Source: Roseitranquillus sp963776845 (GTDB lineage Bacteria > Pseudomonadota > Alphaproteobacteria > Rhodobacterales > Rhodobacteraceae). From it: 64,000 bases of DNA. Position 1 is the first letter of the stretch; the number at the start of each line of letters is the position of its first letter. Positions 37,581-46,113 of the stretch are shown one piece after another. Location of the stretch: assembly GCA_963776845.1 (NCBI GenBank), contig CAVZOJ010000020.1:1-64000 (forward strand), in the 5' to 3' direction. The notes under the pieces are model-generated. The model searched no databases and was not told the origin of the DNA. It saw only the letters and a program-made list of their open reading frames with translations. A program made the translations under genes and the position numbers.

Positions 37581-40500
37581 CACGGCGCATCCTCGAGCGC
37601 GGCGACGATCGAGTTTCGGCGGGTGCGCCAGAGCCCCGCGGCATGCAGCGCCGCGAAGCGGTCGCGCATCGCGGCCAGTGCTCCGGGATTTGCATCTGCG
37701 AGAAACGCCGCGACGTCCGGCGATCCAAGGGTCGCGTCGTGATAGAGGTCGAAGAGGTGCGGCTCCACCACGCCTGCGAGGTGCGCGAAGGCAGCCAGAT
37801 GGTCCAGCGTTGCTGCGATCTCGGCCGCGCCGCGAAAGCCGTGACGACGCATCCCGGCGATCCACTCCGGATTGGCGGCGCGCGCCCGGACCACCCGGGC
37901 GATCTCCTCCCGCAACGTCCGCGCGCGGGGGCGCGCCGGGTCGGCATTGTCGAGGTGCCAGAGCGCCGCCCCTGGCCCTCCCACGACCGCCTTCGCGGCA
38001 GCGAAGCCCGCCTCGTGAGCGCCATAGTCGGCGGCGAGCAGCAGGTCGGTCTCGGGCAGGTCCTGCAGATGGACGAAGGCGTCGGCCTGCGCGACCCGCG
38101 CCGCGATGCCGCCCTCGTCGCGCGTTGCATGCTCGCCGTCGATCGCCCACGCGCTGGCGTTGAGCCAGGCCTGCCCGGCGGCGCGGCGACCCTCGCCTGT
38201 ATAGTCCTCGATGGCGTCGTTCATGCCCAGCCCGTAGCCGCCGGGGGCGGGGCCGTAGACCCGCGGTTCGGGGCGTTGCGCGGCGAAGGGGTTCCAGTCC
38301 GACGCCTCGTCGCGCCCCGCAAGGGCGCGAACTGTCTGGTTGAAGAGTGCCGCGAGCGTCGGGAAGACGTCGCGGAAAAGGCCGGAGACGCGGAGCGTCA
38401 CGTCGAGGCGCGGGCGGTCGAGCTCGGCGAGGGGAAGGATCTCGACCCCGGAGACACGCTCCGATCCCGCATCCCAGACCGGTCGCGCGCCGAGGAGATG
38501 GAGGGCCATCGCGAACTCCTCGCCCGCGGTGCGCATCGTCGCCGAGCCCCAGAGGTCGACGACCAGCCCGCGCGGCCAGTCCCCTTGGTCCTGCAGATGC
38601 CGCCTGACCAGTTCGTCCGCGAGGCGAACGCCCTGCGCGTAGGCGGACCGCGTCGGGACGGATCGTGCGTCGGTGGTGTGGAGGTTACGTCCGGTCGGTA
38701 GGACGTCGGTCCGTCCGCGCCAGGGGGAGCCCGACGGGCCCGCTTCGATCCGCCGACCGTCGAGTGCGTCCAGCAGGGCTTGCCGCTCCGCCGCCGCGCA
38801 GGATGCCATGTCGAAGAAAGGTCGCTCCGCGGGGGCATCGAGCCCCCGCGGAGCGAGCGCGGCCGCCGCCGCGCCGGGCGTCTCGCTGCCGGTTGCGGGT
38901 TGCGTCGTCGCGCCGGAACCGATTTCCGCGATCGCAGCAGTTGTTCGCGGGCGGCCGGTTTGCAATCGGTCCGTGGCGGCGCACGCGGCGTCGCTGTCAT
39001 CGGCTCGGGCGGGCCGGCGCACGAGCGTCGCCTCGTCGTGCGGGCCATCGACCGCCCCTTGCGCTCGGCCCCAGACGTGGAGGCCGTCGCCGTACTGGCT
39101 CTCCTTCACGTCGCAGACGAAGCGGTCGATCTTCGGCAGGCACTCTGCCGCGCAAGCGTCGGCGTCGACACCCAGATCGGCCTCGACGCCGGTTGCGCGG
39201 GCCTCCTCGCGGATATCGGCGATCAACCTGTCGCGGCGGTGCGGGTCGAGACCGTCGGCGTTCGAGAACTCGTCGAGCAGCGTCTCGAGCCGCGCCAGCC
39301 GCTCGGGCGTGCCGGAGGCCCGGAGTGGCGGCGGCACGTGGCCCAGCGTCACCGCCCCGATCCGCCGCTTCGCTTGCGCCGCTTCGCCCGGGTCGTTGAC
39401 GATGAACGGATAGATCACCGGAAGGTCGCCGATCAGCGCCTCCGGCCAGCACGTGGCCGACAGCGCCACGGACTTGCCCGGCAACCACTCCAGCGTGCCA
39501 TGCGCACCGACATGGATGAGCGCGTCGCGCGTCTCGCGAAGCCAGAGGTAGAAGGCGACATAGCCATGGCGCGGGATGCGGCCGAGGTCGTGGTACTCGT
39601 CGCCACGCATGTGCGGCGTCCCGCGCTCGGGCTGGAGCGCCACCAGCGTCGCACCGCGTCGCGTTGCGGCGAACCGGAATGCGCCATCGGTGAATGCAGG
39701 ATCATCCTCTGGCCGGCCCCAGGCGACGTCCAGATCGTCCCGCAGCGCTTCGGGCAGCCGGCCGAGTGCCGCGCGATAGTCGGCGATCGGCCACGAGACG
39801 TGCTCTCGCAACGCCTGCGCCAGGGGCGGTCCGGCTTCGACGCCGTACCCGGCCGCCGAGAGATCGGCTAGGATCGCCTCGGCCGATGCGAGGGCGTCGA
39901 GGCCGACGGCGTGCGCCATCTGCCAAGTCTTGCCGGGGTAGGTGGACAGCACCAGCGCCGGCCGACGTAGCGCCGGCGGGCGCGCAGCGAGGTTGATCCA
40001 AGCCGCCACGCGGTCGGCGATGGCCGCGACGCGGTCGCGCTGTGGGGTGTGCGCGGCCCGGTTGAATTGCAGTGTCTCGTCCCTCGCGCCGGGCTCCTTG
40101 AACGAGGCAACGCCCGCGAAGAGACGCCCATCGACCTCCGGCAGCACGACGTGCATCGCGAGGTCGGCGGGTGAAAGCCCGCGATTCGAGTCCGCCCACG
40201 CGCGCTCGGTCGAGGTCGCGAGCGCGATCTGGAACACGGGCACTCCACCGGCGTCGAGCGGCGACCTGCCGTCATCGCCCTGGCCGGAGAACGAGGTGGC
40301 GTTGATCACCGCCACGGGCGAAAGCGCCCTGACCTGACGGCGCAGCCATCCCGCCGCCTCGGGCGCCTTCAGCGATGGCGCGAAGAGGCCGGCGACTGCG
40401 AGCCCGCGCGCGCGGAGCGCCCCGAACAGCGCCTCGATCGGCGCGAGATCGGCCGCGGTGAGATACGCACGGTAGAACGTCACGAGGATCAGCGGGCGGC

Positions 40501-41086
40501 CCCGCGACGCCACGGCGAGCGGGCAGCAGACGCCGAGCTCGGGTGTCCATGCGCCCACCTGGGGCAGCGCCTTCGCACCGCGAACCGGCCCGGCGTAGAG
40601 CCCGGCCGCGAGGGCGAACTGCGCCAGCGCCGCCTGTGCCGCGACCGCGCCGCCCTGATCGCAGAGATGCTGCAGCCGCCGCAGCGTCGAGACCGGGAGC
40701 GTGGAGACCTCATCGAGCCTTGGGTCCGGGCGGCCGTCGGCAGGCAGGACCGCGAGGGCAATGCCAAGCCGGCGGGCCAGCGACTCGACCTGCGCGAGCC
40801 CGTACTTCCAATAAGGCACGCCACCGATCAGCCGCACGAGGATGCCCTGGGCCTCGCCTAGCGTCCGCTCCACGTAGGTGTCGACGGACAGGGGATGCTT
40901 CAGCGCCGCGAGGTTGGCGAGCCGGAGGCTGGGCAGCGCGCCGTCCGCCCGGTGCCAGCCCGCCGCGAAGGCACCGAGGTCGCTGTCGGAGAACGACAGG
41001 ACGACGAGATCGGCGGGATCCTGGCCGATGTCCATCGGCGTCGCGGTCTCCTCGAGCCCGTGGCTTTCGCGGAAGACGACATGCAT
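37580..41086 (-). CDS. cobN: Aerobic cobaltochelatase subunit CobN
   Basis: Large subunit that binds hydrogenobyrinic acid a,c-diamide and inserts cobalt with CobS and CobT; 1168 residues, BchH/CobN family. Conserved blocks are NATSFSGQGDDG, PALVLSTYPGKTWQMAHAVG, RDALIHVGAHGTLEWLPGKS, GVEADLGVDADAC, VYGPAPGGYGLGMNDAIEDY and VEPHLFDLYHDATLG. A linker near residues 735-765 contains the peptide LAPRGLDAPAERP, encoded by a palindromic repeat that recurs outside cobW. ATG 41086 lies 22 bp after cobW. CobS and CobT are not in the window. The frame is intact over 3.5 kb. Confidence 0.95.
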   Translation of the reverse strand: MHVVFRESHGLEETATPMDIGQDPADLVVLSFSDSDLGAFAAGWHRADGALPSLRLANLAALKHPLSVDTYVERTLGEAQGILVRLIGGVPYWKYGLAQVESLARRLGIALAVLPADGRPDPRLDEVSTLPVSTLRRLQHLCDQGGAVAAQAALAQFALAAGLYAGPVRGAKALPQVGAWTPELGVCCPLAVASRGRPLILVTFYRAYLTAADLAPIEALFGALRARGLAVAGLFAPSLKAPEAAGWLRRQVRALSPVAVINATSFSGQGDDGRSPLDAGGVPVFQIALATSTERAWADSNRGLSPADLAMHVVLPEVDGRLFAGVASFKEPGARDETLQFNRAAHTPQRDRVAAIADRVAAWINLAARPPALRRPALVLSTYPGKTWQMAHAVGLDALASAEAILADLSAAGYGVEAGPPLAQALREHVSWPIADYRAALGRLPEALRDDLDVAWGRPEDDPAFTDGAFRFAATRRGATLVALQPERGTPHMRGDEYHDLGRIPRHGYVAFYLWLRETRDALIHVGAHGTLEWLPGKSVALSATCWPEALIGDLPVIYPFIVNDPGEAAQAKRRIGAVTLGHVPPPLRASGTPERLARLETLLDEFSNADGLDPHRRDRLIADIREEARATGVEADLGVDADACAAECLPKIDRFVCDVKESQYGDGLHVWGRAQGAVDGPHDEATLVRRPARADDSDAACAATDRLQTGRPRTTAAIAEIGSGATTQPATGSETPGAAAAALAPRGLDAPAERPFFDMASCAAAERQALLDALDGRRIEAGPSGSPWRGRTDVLPTGRNLHTTDARSVPTRSAYAQGVRLADELVRRHLQDQGDWPRGLVVDLWGSATMRTAGEEFAMALHLLGARPVWDAGSERVSGVEILPLAELDRPRLDVTLRVSGLFRDVFPTLAALFNQTVRALAGRDEASDWNPFAAQRPEPRVYGPAPGGYGLGMNDAIEDYTGEGRRAAGQAWLNASAWAIDGEHATRDEGGIAARVAQADAFVHLQDLPETDLLLAADYGAHEAGFAAAKAVVGGPGAALWHLDNADPARPRARTLREEIARVVRARAANPEWIAGMRRHGFRGAAEIAATLDHLAAFAHLAGVVEPHLFDLYHDATLGSPDVAAFLADANPGALAAMRDRFAALHAAGLWRTRRNSIVAALEDAP
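38821..38879 (-). repeat. Palindromic repeat copy A, inside cobN
   Basis: A 59-bp element about 85 percent identical to 42186-42244. Its left part folds as a perfect 13-bp stem (GCTCCGCGGGGGC, loop ATCGA, GCCCCCGCGGAGC). Here it is translated in frame within cobN as part of LAPRGLDAPAERP. Stem changes relative to copy B occur on both arms and keep pairing. Confidence 0.75.
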
Positions 41087-41108
41087 GCGCTGATCCCCGC
41101 CGCGTGCG

Positions 41109-42164
41109 TCAGCCGGCCGGCACCGGATCGCCGGTCAGCGCGGCGCGGATCGCGGCACCGTCAACGGCGTCGTGCTCGGCGATGATGACGAGGCGACCGC
41201 GTCGCTCCTCTCCCGGCCTCCATGGGCGGTCATACTGGACCCGAACGCGCGCGCCGACGGCCTGCACCAGAAGGCGCATCGGCTTGCCGGCGACCGCGGC
41301 GTAGCCCTTGACGCGCAGGATGTTCCGCTCGCGCGCCAGGCGCTCGATCCGCTGCGTGAGTTCGACCGGGTCGGCGCAGTCGGGGATGTCGATGACGACG
41401 CTGTCGAAGTCGTCGTGGTCATGCTCGGGCGCGCCGTCGTGGTGCGAGGGGCGGGCGTCGAGGTCGTCCTCGGCCGCGGCGCCGAGACCCAGGATGATGC
41501 GCGGGTCCACGGCGCCCTCGTTAACTTCGACGATCGGCAGCGGCCGGTGCGCCTCGGCCTCGATGATCGCCTTCGCCTTGGCGACACCTTCGGGGCCGGC
41601 GAGGTCGGGCTTGGTCAGCAGGACGAGGTCGGCGCACGAGACCTGGTCCTCGAACACCTCCGACAGCGGCGTCTCGTGGTCGAGGCTGTCGTCGGCCTGC
41701 CGCTGTGCCTCCACCCGCGCGACGTCGGGCGCGAACCGGCCGGCGGCGACCGCCTCGGCATCGGCGAGCGCGATCACGCCGTCGACGGTGATCCGGCTGC
41801 GGATGTCGGGCCAGTCGAAGGCCTTCAGGAGCGGTTTGGGCAGGGCGAGGCCGCTGGTCTCGATCAGGATGTGGTCGGGGCGCGGCGAGAGCGCCATCAG
41901 AGCCTCGATCGTCGGGATGAAGTCGTCGGCGACGGTGCAGCAGATGCAGCCGTTGGCGAGCTCCATGATGTTCTCGGCCGGGCAGTTCTCGATCGCGCAA
42001 CCCTTCAGGATCTCGCCGTCGACGCCGACATCGCCGAACTCGTTGACGATGACGGCGAGGCGGCGGCCGCCGGGATCGGACATCAGGTGGCGGATCAAGG
42101 TCGTCTTGCCGGCGCCGAGGAACCCGGTGATCACGGTGACGGGCAGCTTGGTCAGGTCGGTCAT
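41109..42164 (-). CDS. cobW: CobW GTPase / cobalt chaperone
   Basis: G3E-family GTPase associated with cobalt delivery to the chelatase; 351 residues. P-loop ITGFLGAGKTTLIRHL, metal motif GCICC (NGCICCTV), VNEFGDVGVDG, and the GTPase specificity region TKPDLAG are all present. A His/Asp-rich loop (HHDGAPEHDHDD) near residue 235 may store metal. ATG 42164 follows GAGGAG, so the upstream in-frame Met (42203) is less likely. Lies between DUF1636 and cobN. The frame is intact. Confidence 0.92.
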   Translation of the reverse strand: MTDLTKLPVTVITGFLGAGKTTLIRHLMSDPGGRRLAVIVNEFGDVGVDGEILKGCAIENCPAENIMELANGCICCTVADDFIPTIEALMALSPRPDHILIETSGLALPKPLLKAFDWPDIRSRITVDGVIALADAEAVAAGRFAPDVARVEAQRQADDSLDHETPLSEVFEDQVSCADLVLLTKPDLAGPEGVAKAKAIIEAEAHRPLPIVEVNEGAVDPRIILGLGAAAEDDLDARPSHHDGAPEHDHDDFDSVVIDIPDCADPVELTQRIERLARERNILRVKGYAAVAGKPMRLLVQAVGARVRVQYDRPWRPGEERRGRLVIIAEHDAVDGAAIRAALTGDPVPAG

Positions 42165-42185
42165 GTCTCGCTCCTCGGAAGGGGG

Positions 42186-42244
42186 GTCGCCCGGCAGGGG
42201 CATCGAGCCCCCGCCGGGCGAGCGCGACCGTCAGCGCGCCGGGC
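42186..42244 (-). repeat. Palindromic repeat copy B, upstream of cobW
   Basis: Second copy of the 59-bp element, filling most of the 87-bp gap between DUF1636 and cobW. The stem GCCCGGCAGGGGC / GCCCCCGCCGGGC with loop ATCGA has one mismatch. Compared with copy A, paired positions change together (for example TCC/GGA becomes CCG/CGG), which supports a selected structure. Confidence 0.75.
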
Positions 42245-42251
42245 TTGGGGG

Positions 42252-42653
42252 TCAGGCATCGGCGACCTCCAGCGGCGGGATGCGGGCAATGCAGTTCTTG
42301 CGGAAGTGTTCCGGCCGCTCGCGCCAGGGCACGAGGCCATCGGCCGTCGCGCGGTAGCGTGCGGCGCCGTCGGCCACGGTTTCGGCCTCGGCCGCCGAGA
42401 GGTTGCCGTAGACGTAGGTCCAGCGCCCGGGCCCGCGCAGCGCGACGGAGCAGCCGCGGGTGCAGTTCGACAGGCACTCCACCCCGCGCAGGGTCACGCC
42501 ATCGGGCAGGGCGCCGGCGGCCAGCGCGGCGTGCAGACGCTCGCCCTCGCGCCGCGTGTCGTCCATCTGCGGCACGGCACCGGCCTGCCGGCAGGTCATG
42601 CAGACCAGCAGCTCGACCGTCGGCGCGGGTTCTCTGGTGTCGTGGATCGTCAA
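42252..42653 (-). CDS. DUF1636 metal-related protein (second copy)
   Basis: A 133-residue relative of the protein at 25461-25808, with Cys groups CMTC (near residue 18) and CLSNCTRGC (near residue 60). The start is a TTG at 42653; no ATG or GTG lies before the first Cys pair, so this start is moderately sure. It is the first gene after the second cobalamin riboswitch and precedes cobW and cobN, which suggests a role in cobalt handling or redox support for the chelatase. Exact function is unknown. Confidence 0.75.
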   Translation of the reverse strand: MTIHDTREPAPTVELLVCMTCRQAGAVPQMDDTRREGERLHAALAAGALPDGVTLRGVECLSNCTRGCSVALRGPGRWTYVYGNLSAAEAETVADGAARYRATADGLVPWRERPEHFRKNCIARIPPLEVADA

Positions 42654-42740
42654 GTCTCAGTCCCGAAATCGGGGACCGGGGCCGAAGCGGCGGGCGAACC
42701 CGTCACCGGAGCACCCCGTCCGGTTCACGTCGCGTCTCCG

Positions 42741-42913
42741 CTGGCAGGTCTCCCGGCTTGCGGATGTCGGGGCCTTGGCCCCGGCGGTCCCCCTGCCTTC
42801 CCGGGCTGACCCAGTGGCATCGGGCGACCTCTCCGGTCACGGTCGCGGGGGCGGCTGCGCTTCGGGGCGGTCCCCTGTCGCATTCCCTTTTCACCTGTCC
42901 TAGAACAGGCACC
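42741..42913 (-). promoter_or_regulatory. Cobalamin riboswitch upstream of DUF1636-cobW-cobN
   Basis: Second adenosylcobalamin leader, minus strand. Elements in order: GGTGCC, AAAAGGGAATGCG, GCCCCCGCGACCGTGACCGG, the ATGCCACTGGG box, and AAGCCGGGAGACCTGCC at the 3' end (about 42743-42759). It lies about 88 bp before the TTG start of DUF1636. It should repress the DUF1636-cobW-cobN-cobG-H-I-J run when cobalamin is abundant. Confidence 0.93.
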
Positions 42914-42944
42914 AGCACGCCCACGTGCGGCGACGGAGGCCCCC

Positions 42945-43577
42945 ATGTCAAGCACCACCGGCGACGCCGAGAGCGACGTCAACGCCCGCCACGCCGACAA
43001 GATGCGCAAGATCAAGGCCGCGCGCGATCGAATGATGGAGGGCAAGACCGGCGAGAAGGGGCTGATCGTCGTCCATACCGGTGCCGGCAAGGGTAAGTCA
43101 TCCTCGGCCTTCGGCATGATCATGCGCTGCATTGCCCACGGCATGCCGTGCGCCGTCGTCCAGTTCATCAAGGGCACGTGGAGCACGGGAGAGCGGGAGT
43201 TCCTGCGCGAGCGGTTCGCGGCCGAGTGCGAGTTCATCGTCTCGGGAGAGGGCTTCACCTGGGAGACGCAGGACCGCGAGCGCGACATCGCGGCCGCCCG
43301 GACCGGCTGGGACGCCGCCAAGCGGCTGATCCGCGATGAGCGCAACCGCATGGTCGTGCTTGACGAGATCAACATCGCTCTGCGCTACGACTATCTCGAG
43401 ATCGACGAGGTGGTGGAATTTCTGTTGAGCGAGAAGCCGGCGATGACCCACGTCGTTCTCACCGGCCGCAACGCCAAGCCGGAGTTGATCGAGGCGGCGG
43501 ACCTCGTGACGGAGATGACCCTGGTCAAGCATCCGTTCCGGGATGGCATCAAGGCGCAGCCTGGCGTCGAGTTCTGA
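42945..43577 (+). CDS. cobO: Cob(I)yrinic acid a,c-diamide adenosyltransferase
   Basis: ATP:corrinoid adenosyltransferase of the CobA/CobO/BtuR family; 210 residues. P-loop VHTGAGKGKSSSAFGMIMR near residue 43, then VQFIKGTWSTGEREFL, and VVLDEINIALRYDYLEIDEV. ATG 42945 has a CGGAGG site. It diverges from the riboswitch-controlled run, so it has its own promoter near 42920. The frame is intact. Confidence 0.95.
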   Translation: MSSTTGDAESDVNARHADKMRKIKAARDRMMEGKTGEKGLIVVHTGAGKGKSSSAFGMIMRCIAHGMPCAVVQFIKGTWSTGEREFLRERFAAECEFIVSGEGFTWETQDRERDIAAARTGWDAAKRLIRDERNRMVVLDEINIALRYDYLEIDEVVEFLLSEKPAMTHVVLTGRNAKPELIEAADLVTEMTLVKHPFRDGIKAQPGVEF

Positions 43578-43693
43578 GCGACGGCGTATTCGCTCGTGCC
43601 GAAAAAGCACAAAGAGAGCGTGCCGGTCTGTCAGTTCTGTCGGATCCCGGCTGACGTTCCGCTGCCGCGCGCCCTAGCACCGGCGTACTTGCG

Positions 43694-45142
43694 GTGAGCC
43701 GCGCGCTCATGATCCAGGGGACGGGCTCGAACGTCGGGAAGTCGCTGCTCGTCGCCGGCCTGTGCCGCGCCGCGTTGCGCCGCGGCATCACGGTGGCGCC
43801 CTTCAAGCCGCAGAACATGTCGAACAATGCCTCCGTCACCGCGGACGGGGGAGAGATCGGGCGGGCCCAGGCCCTGCAGGCGCTCGCCTCCGGTGTCGCG
43901 CCGCACACCGACATGAACCCCGTGCTCCTGAAGCCCGAGACCGAGACCGGCGCACAGGTCATCGTGCAGGGGCGTCGCCTGACGACCGTGAAGGCTCGCG
44001 AATACAGTCAGTTGAAGCCTGAACTTCTCGCGAAGGTCCTCCAAAGCTTCCGCCGACTTGGCCGCGCATGCGACGTGGTGATCGTGGAAGGCGCGGGCAG
44101 CCCGGCGGAGGTCAATCTGCGGCCTGGCGATATCGCCAACATGGGCTTCGCGGCGGCGGCGGACGTGCCCGTGGTGCTTGCGGGAGACATCGATCGCGGC
44201 GGTGTCATCGCACAGATCGTCGGAACCCAGGCGGTGATGGACGCTGCCGATGTCGCGCGGGTGACGGGCTTTATCATCAACAGGTTTCGCGGCGATCCTG
44301 AACTGTTCTCTGAAGGATATGAGACGATCGAGAGGCGGACGGGCTGGCGCGGCTACGGGGTGTTGCCATGGTTCGCGGACGCCTGGCGCCTTCCGGCGGA
44401 GGACGCGCTCGACGTCGGGCGGCGCCGTGGCAAGGGGAACGTACGGATCGCCTGCCTGCGGCTGTCGCGGATCGCGAACTTCGACGATCTCGACCCGCTC
44501 TCGCAGGAACCGGGCGTGGACCTGACGATGCTCGGCCCCGGAGAGCCGATCCCGGGGAACGTCGACCTTGTCATCGTGCCCGGCAGCAAGTCGACGCGAG
44601 GGGATCTGGAGTACTTGAGGGCGCAAGGCTGGGACATCGACCTCTTGGCGCATCGGCGGCGCGGGGGGCGGATCCTCGGCATCTGCGGCGGTTTCCAGAT
44701 GTTGGGGCGCAGCGTCGCGGATCCCGACGGGGTAGAGGGGCCGCCCGGCGCGGATCCGGGCCTCGGGCTTCTGGACGTGGCCACGACCATGTCTCCCAAG
44801 AAGTGCCTGACAGAGGTCCTTGCCTTGCACGTGGGCACCGGGCAGCCATTCCGTGGATACGAGATCCACGTCGGCGAGACCAAAGGGCCGGACCGTGCCC
44901 GCCCCTTCGCGCACGTCGACGGCCGCCCCGAGGGCGCGGTCAGCGCCGATGGCCTCGTCTCCGGCAGCTACCTTCATGGGATGTTCCAGGACGATGCATT
45001 TCGCGCCGCTTTCCTCGCGGAATTCGGGGAGCCAGCATCGTCCTTCGCCTATAGTGAGACGCTCGAACGGACGCTGGACGCGCTTGCCGACCACATGGAG
45101 GCGCATCTCGACGTGAAGGGGCTCCTGGCGCTCGCGCGCTAG
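43694..45142 (+). CDS. cobQ: Cobyric acid synthase
   Basis: Amidates side chains b, d, e and g of adenosylcobyrinic acid diamide; 482 residues. N-terminal ATP site MIQGTGSNVGKSLLVAGLCR and FKPQNMSNNASVTADGGEIG, C-terminal glutaminase with nucleophile Cys in GRILGICGGFQMLG. GTG 43694 is used in the call; ATG 43709 is a possible shorter start. It ends in a CTAG palindrome shared with the cobC stop on the other strand. About 116 bp follow cobO. The frame is intact. Confidence 0.94.
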   Translation: MSRALMIQGTGSNVGKSLLVAGLCRAALRRGITVAPFKPQNMSNNASVTADGGEIGRAQALQALASGVAPHTDMNPVLLKPETETGAQVIVQGRRLTTVKAREYSQLKPELLAKVLQSFRRLGRACDVVIVEGAGSPAEVNLRPGDIANMGFAAAADVPVVLAGDIDRGGVIAQIVGTQAVMDAADVARVTGFIINRFRGDPELFSEGYETIERRTGWRGYGVLPWFADAWRLPAEDALDVGRRRGKGNVRIACLRLSRIANFDDLDPLSQEPGVDLTMLGPGEPIPGNVDLVIVPGSKSTRGDLEYLRAQGWDIDLLAHRRRGGRILGICGGFQMLGRSVADPDGVEGPPGADPGLGLLDVATTMSPKKCLTEVLALHVGTGQPFRGYEIHVGETKGPDRARPFAHVDGRPEGAVSADGLVSGSYLHGMFQDDAFRAAFLAEFGEPASSFAYSETLERTLDALADHMEAHLDVKGLLALAR

Positions 45143-46113
45143 CCGAGAAGCGCCGCCTCCACCCGATCCCATTGATCCGACCCGTCAGGCAGTCCAAGGC
45201 GGATCCAGCCGCGAGAGTAGGGAAAGACCCGTGACCAGATCCGTGCTTGCGCGAGATGTTTTTGTGCGGCGGCTGCGTCTCCTGTCTCGTAGAGACGGAA
45301 CAACGATGTGCCGCCAACGACGCTCCATCCCGCAGCGATAGCGGCTTGGTCGATGCGAGCGGCGTCAAGCGCCAGCCGCTCGACGGTACTTCGGTGCCAC
45401 GCCGCGTCCCGAAGGGCGGTAGTGCCGACACGGATCGCGGGACCCGACACTGGCCAAGGGCCCACGAGGGCGCGCAGGCTCTCGTGATGCCGCGCGCCGG
45501 CCAGCATGAATCCGAGCCGCAGCCCAGCCAAGCCATAGAACTTGCCGAAGGAGCGCAGGATGATGGTTCCGTCGCCGATCTCACCCGCGCACGACAATTC
45601 CGGATGGGTATCGGCGAAGCTCTCGTCGACGACTAGCGTTGCCACATCGTGTGCGAGGGTTGCAAGGTCGTTGGGGTCATGGCGCCGCCCGTCGGGATTG
45701 TTGGGGTTCACCACGACGGCGAGATCGGCACCCGCCAATGCTGCCAGCCCCGCGACCGGCTCGACCCGCCAGCCGGCCGCGTTGAGAGCTGCCGCGTGTT
45801 CGTTGTAGGTGGGGTCAAGGATGCGGGCCGTACCGGCCGGTACGAGCCGCGGGATCACCTGGATCGCAGCCTGAGCCCCTGCGACGGGCAGCACTTCGAC
45901 GTCGCACCGATACGCCAAGGCGGCGATGTCGGTCAGGCCTGCGAGGTCCTGCCGCGTCGGCAGGGCCGACCAGGCGGAGGGCGGGATCTTCGGCAGCGGG
46001 TAGGGCCGCGGATTGATCCCGGTGGATAGGTCGATCCAGTCCGCGCGGTTGCCGCCGTAAGTCGCTATCGCCGCATCGAGGTTGCCGCCGTGGTCGCGCA
46101 TCCGTCCCGTCAC
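45139..46113 (-). CDS. cobC: L-threonine O-3-phosphate decarboxylase (CobC-type aminotransferase fold)
   Basis: PLP enzyme making (R)-1-amino-2-propanol phosphate for the nucleotide loop; 324 residues. It is called CobC in Pseudomonas naming and CobD in Salmonella naming. Motifs: WIDLSTGINPRPYPLP, VVVNPNNPDGRRHDPNDL, VVDESFAD and the PLP lysine in RSFGKFYGLAGLRLGF. GTG 46113 overlaps the stop of the next gene upstream (GTGA); ATG 46101 is an alternative. With the threonine kinase at 47 kb it gives a complete aminopropanol route. The frame is intact. Confidence 0.9.
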   Translation of the reverse strand: MTGRMRDHGGNLDAAIATYGGNRADWIDLSTGINPRPYPLPKIPPSAWSALPTRQDLAGLTDIAALAYRCDVEVLPVAGAQAAIQVIPRLVPAGTARILDPTYNEHAAALNAAGWRVEPVAGLAALAGADLAVVVNPNNPDGRRHDPNDLATLAHDVATLVVDESFADTHPELSCAGEIGDGTIILRSFGKFYGLAGLRLGFMLAGARHHESLRALVGPWPVSGPAIRVGTTALRDAAWHRSTVERLALDAARIDQAAIAAGWSVVGGTSLFRLYETGDAAAAQKHLAQARIWSRVFPYSRGWIRLGLPDGSDQWDRVEAALLG

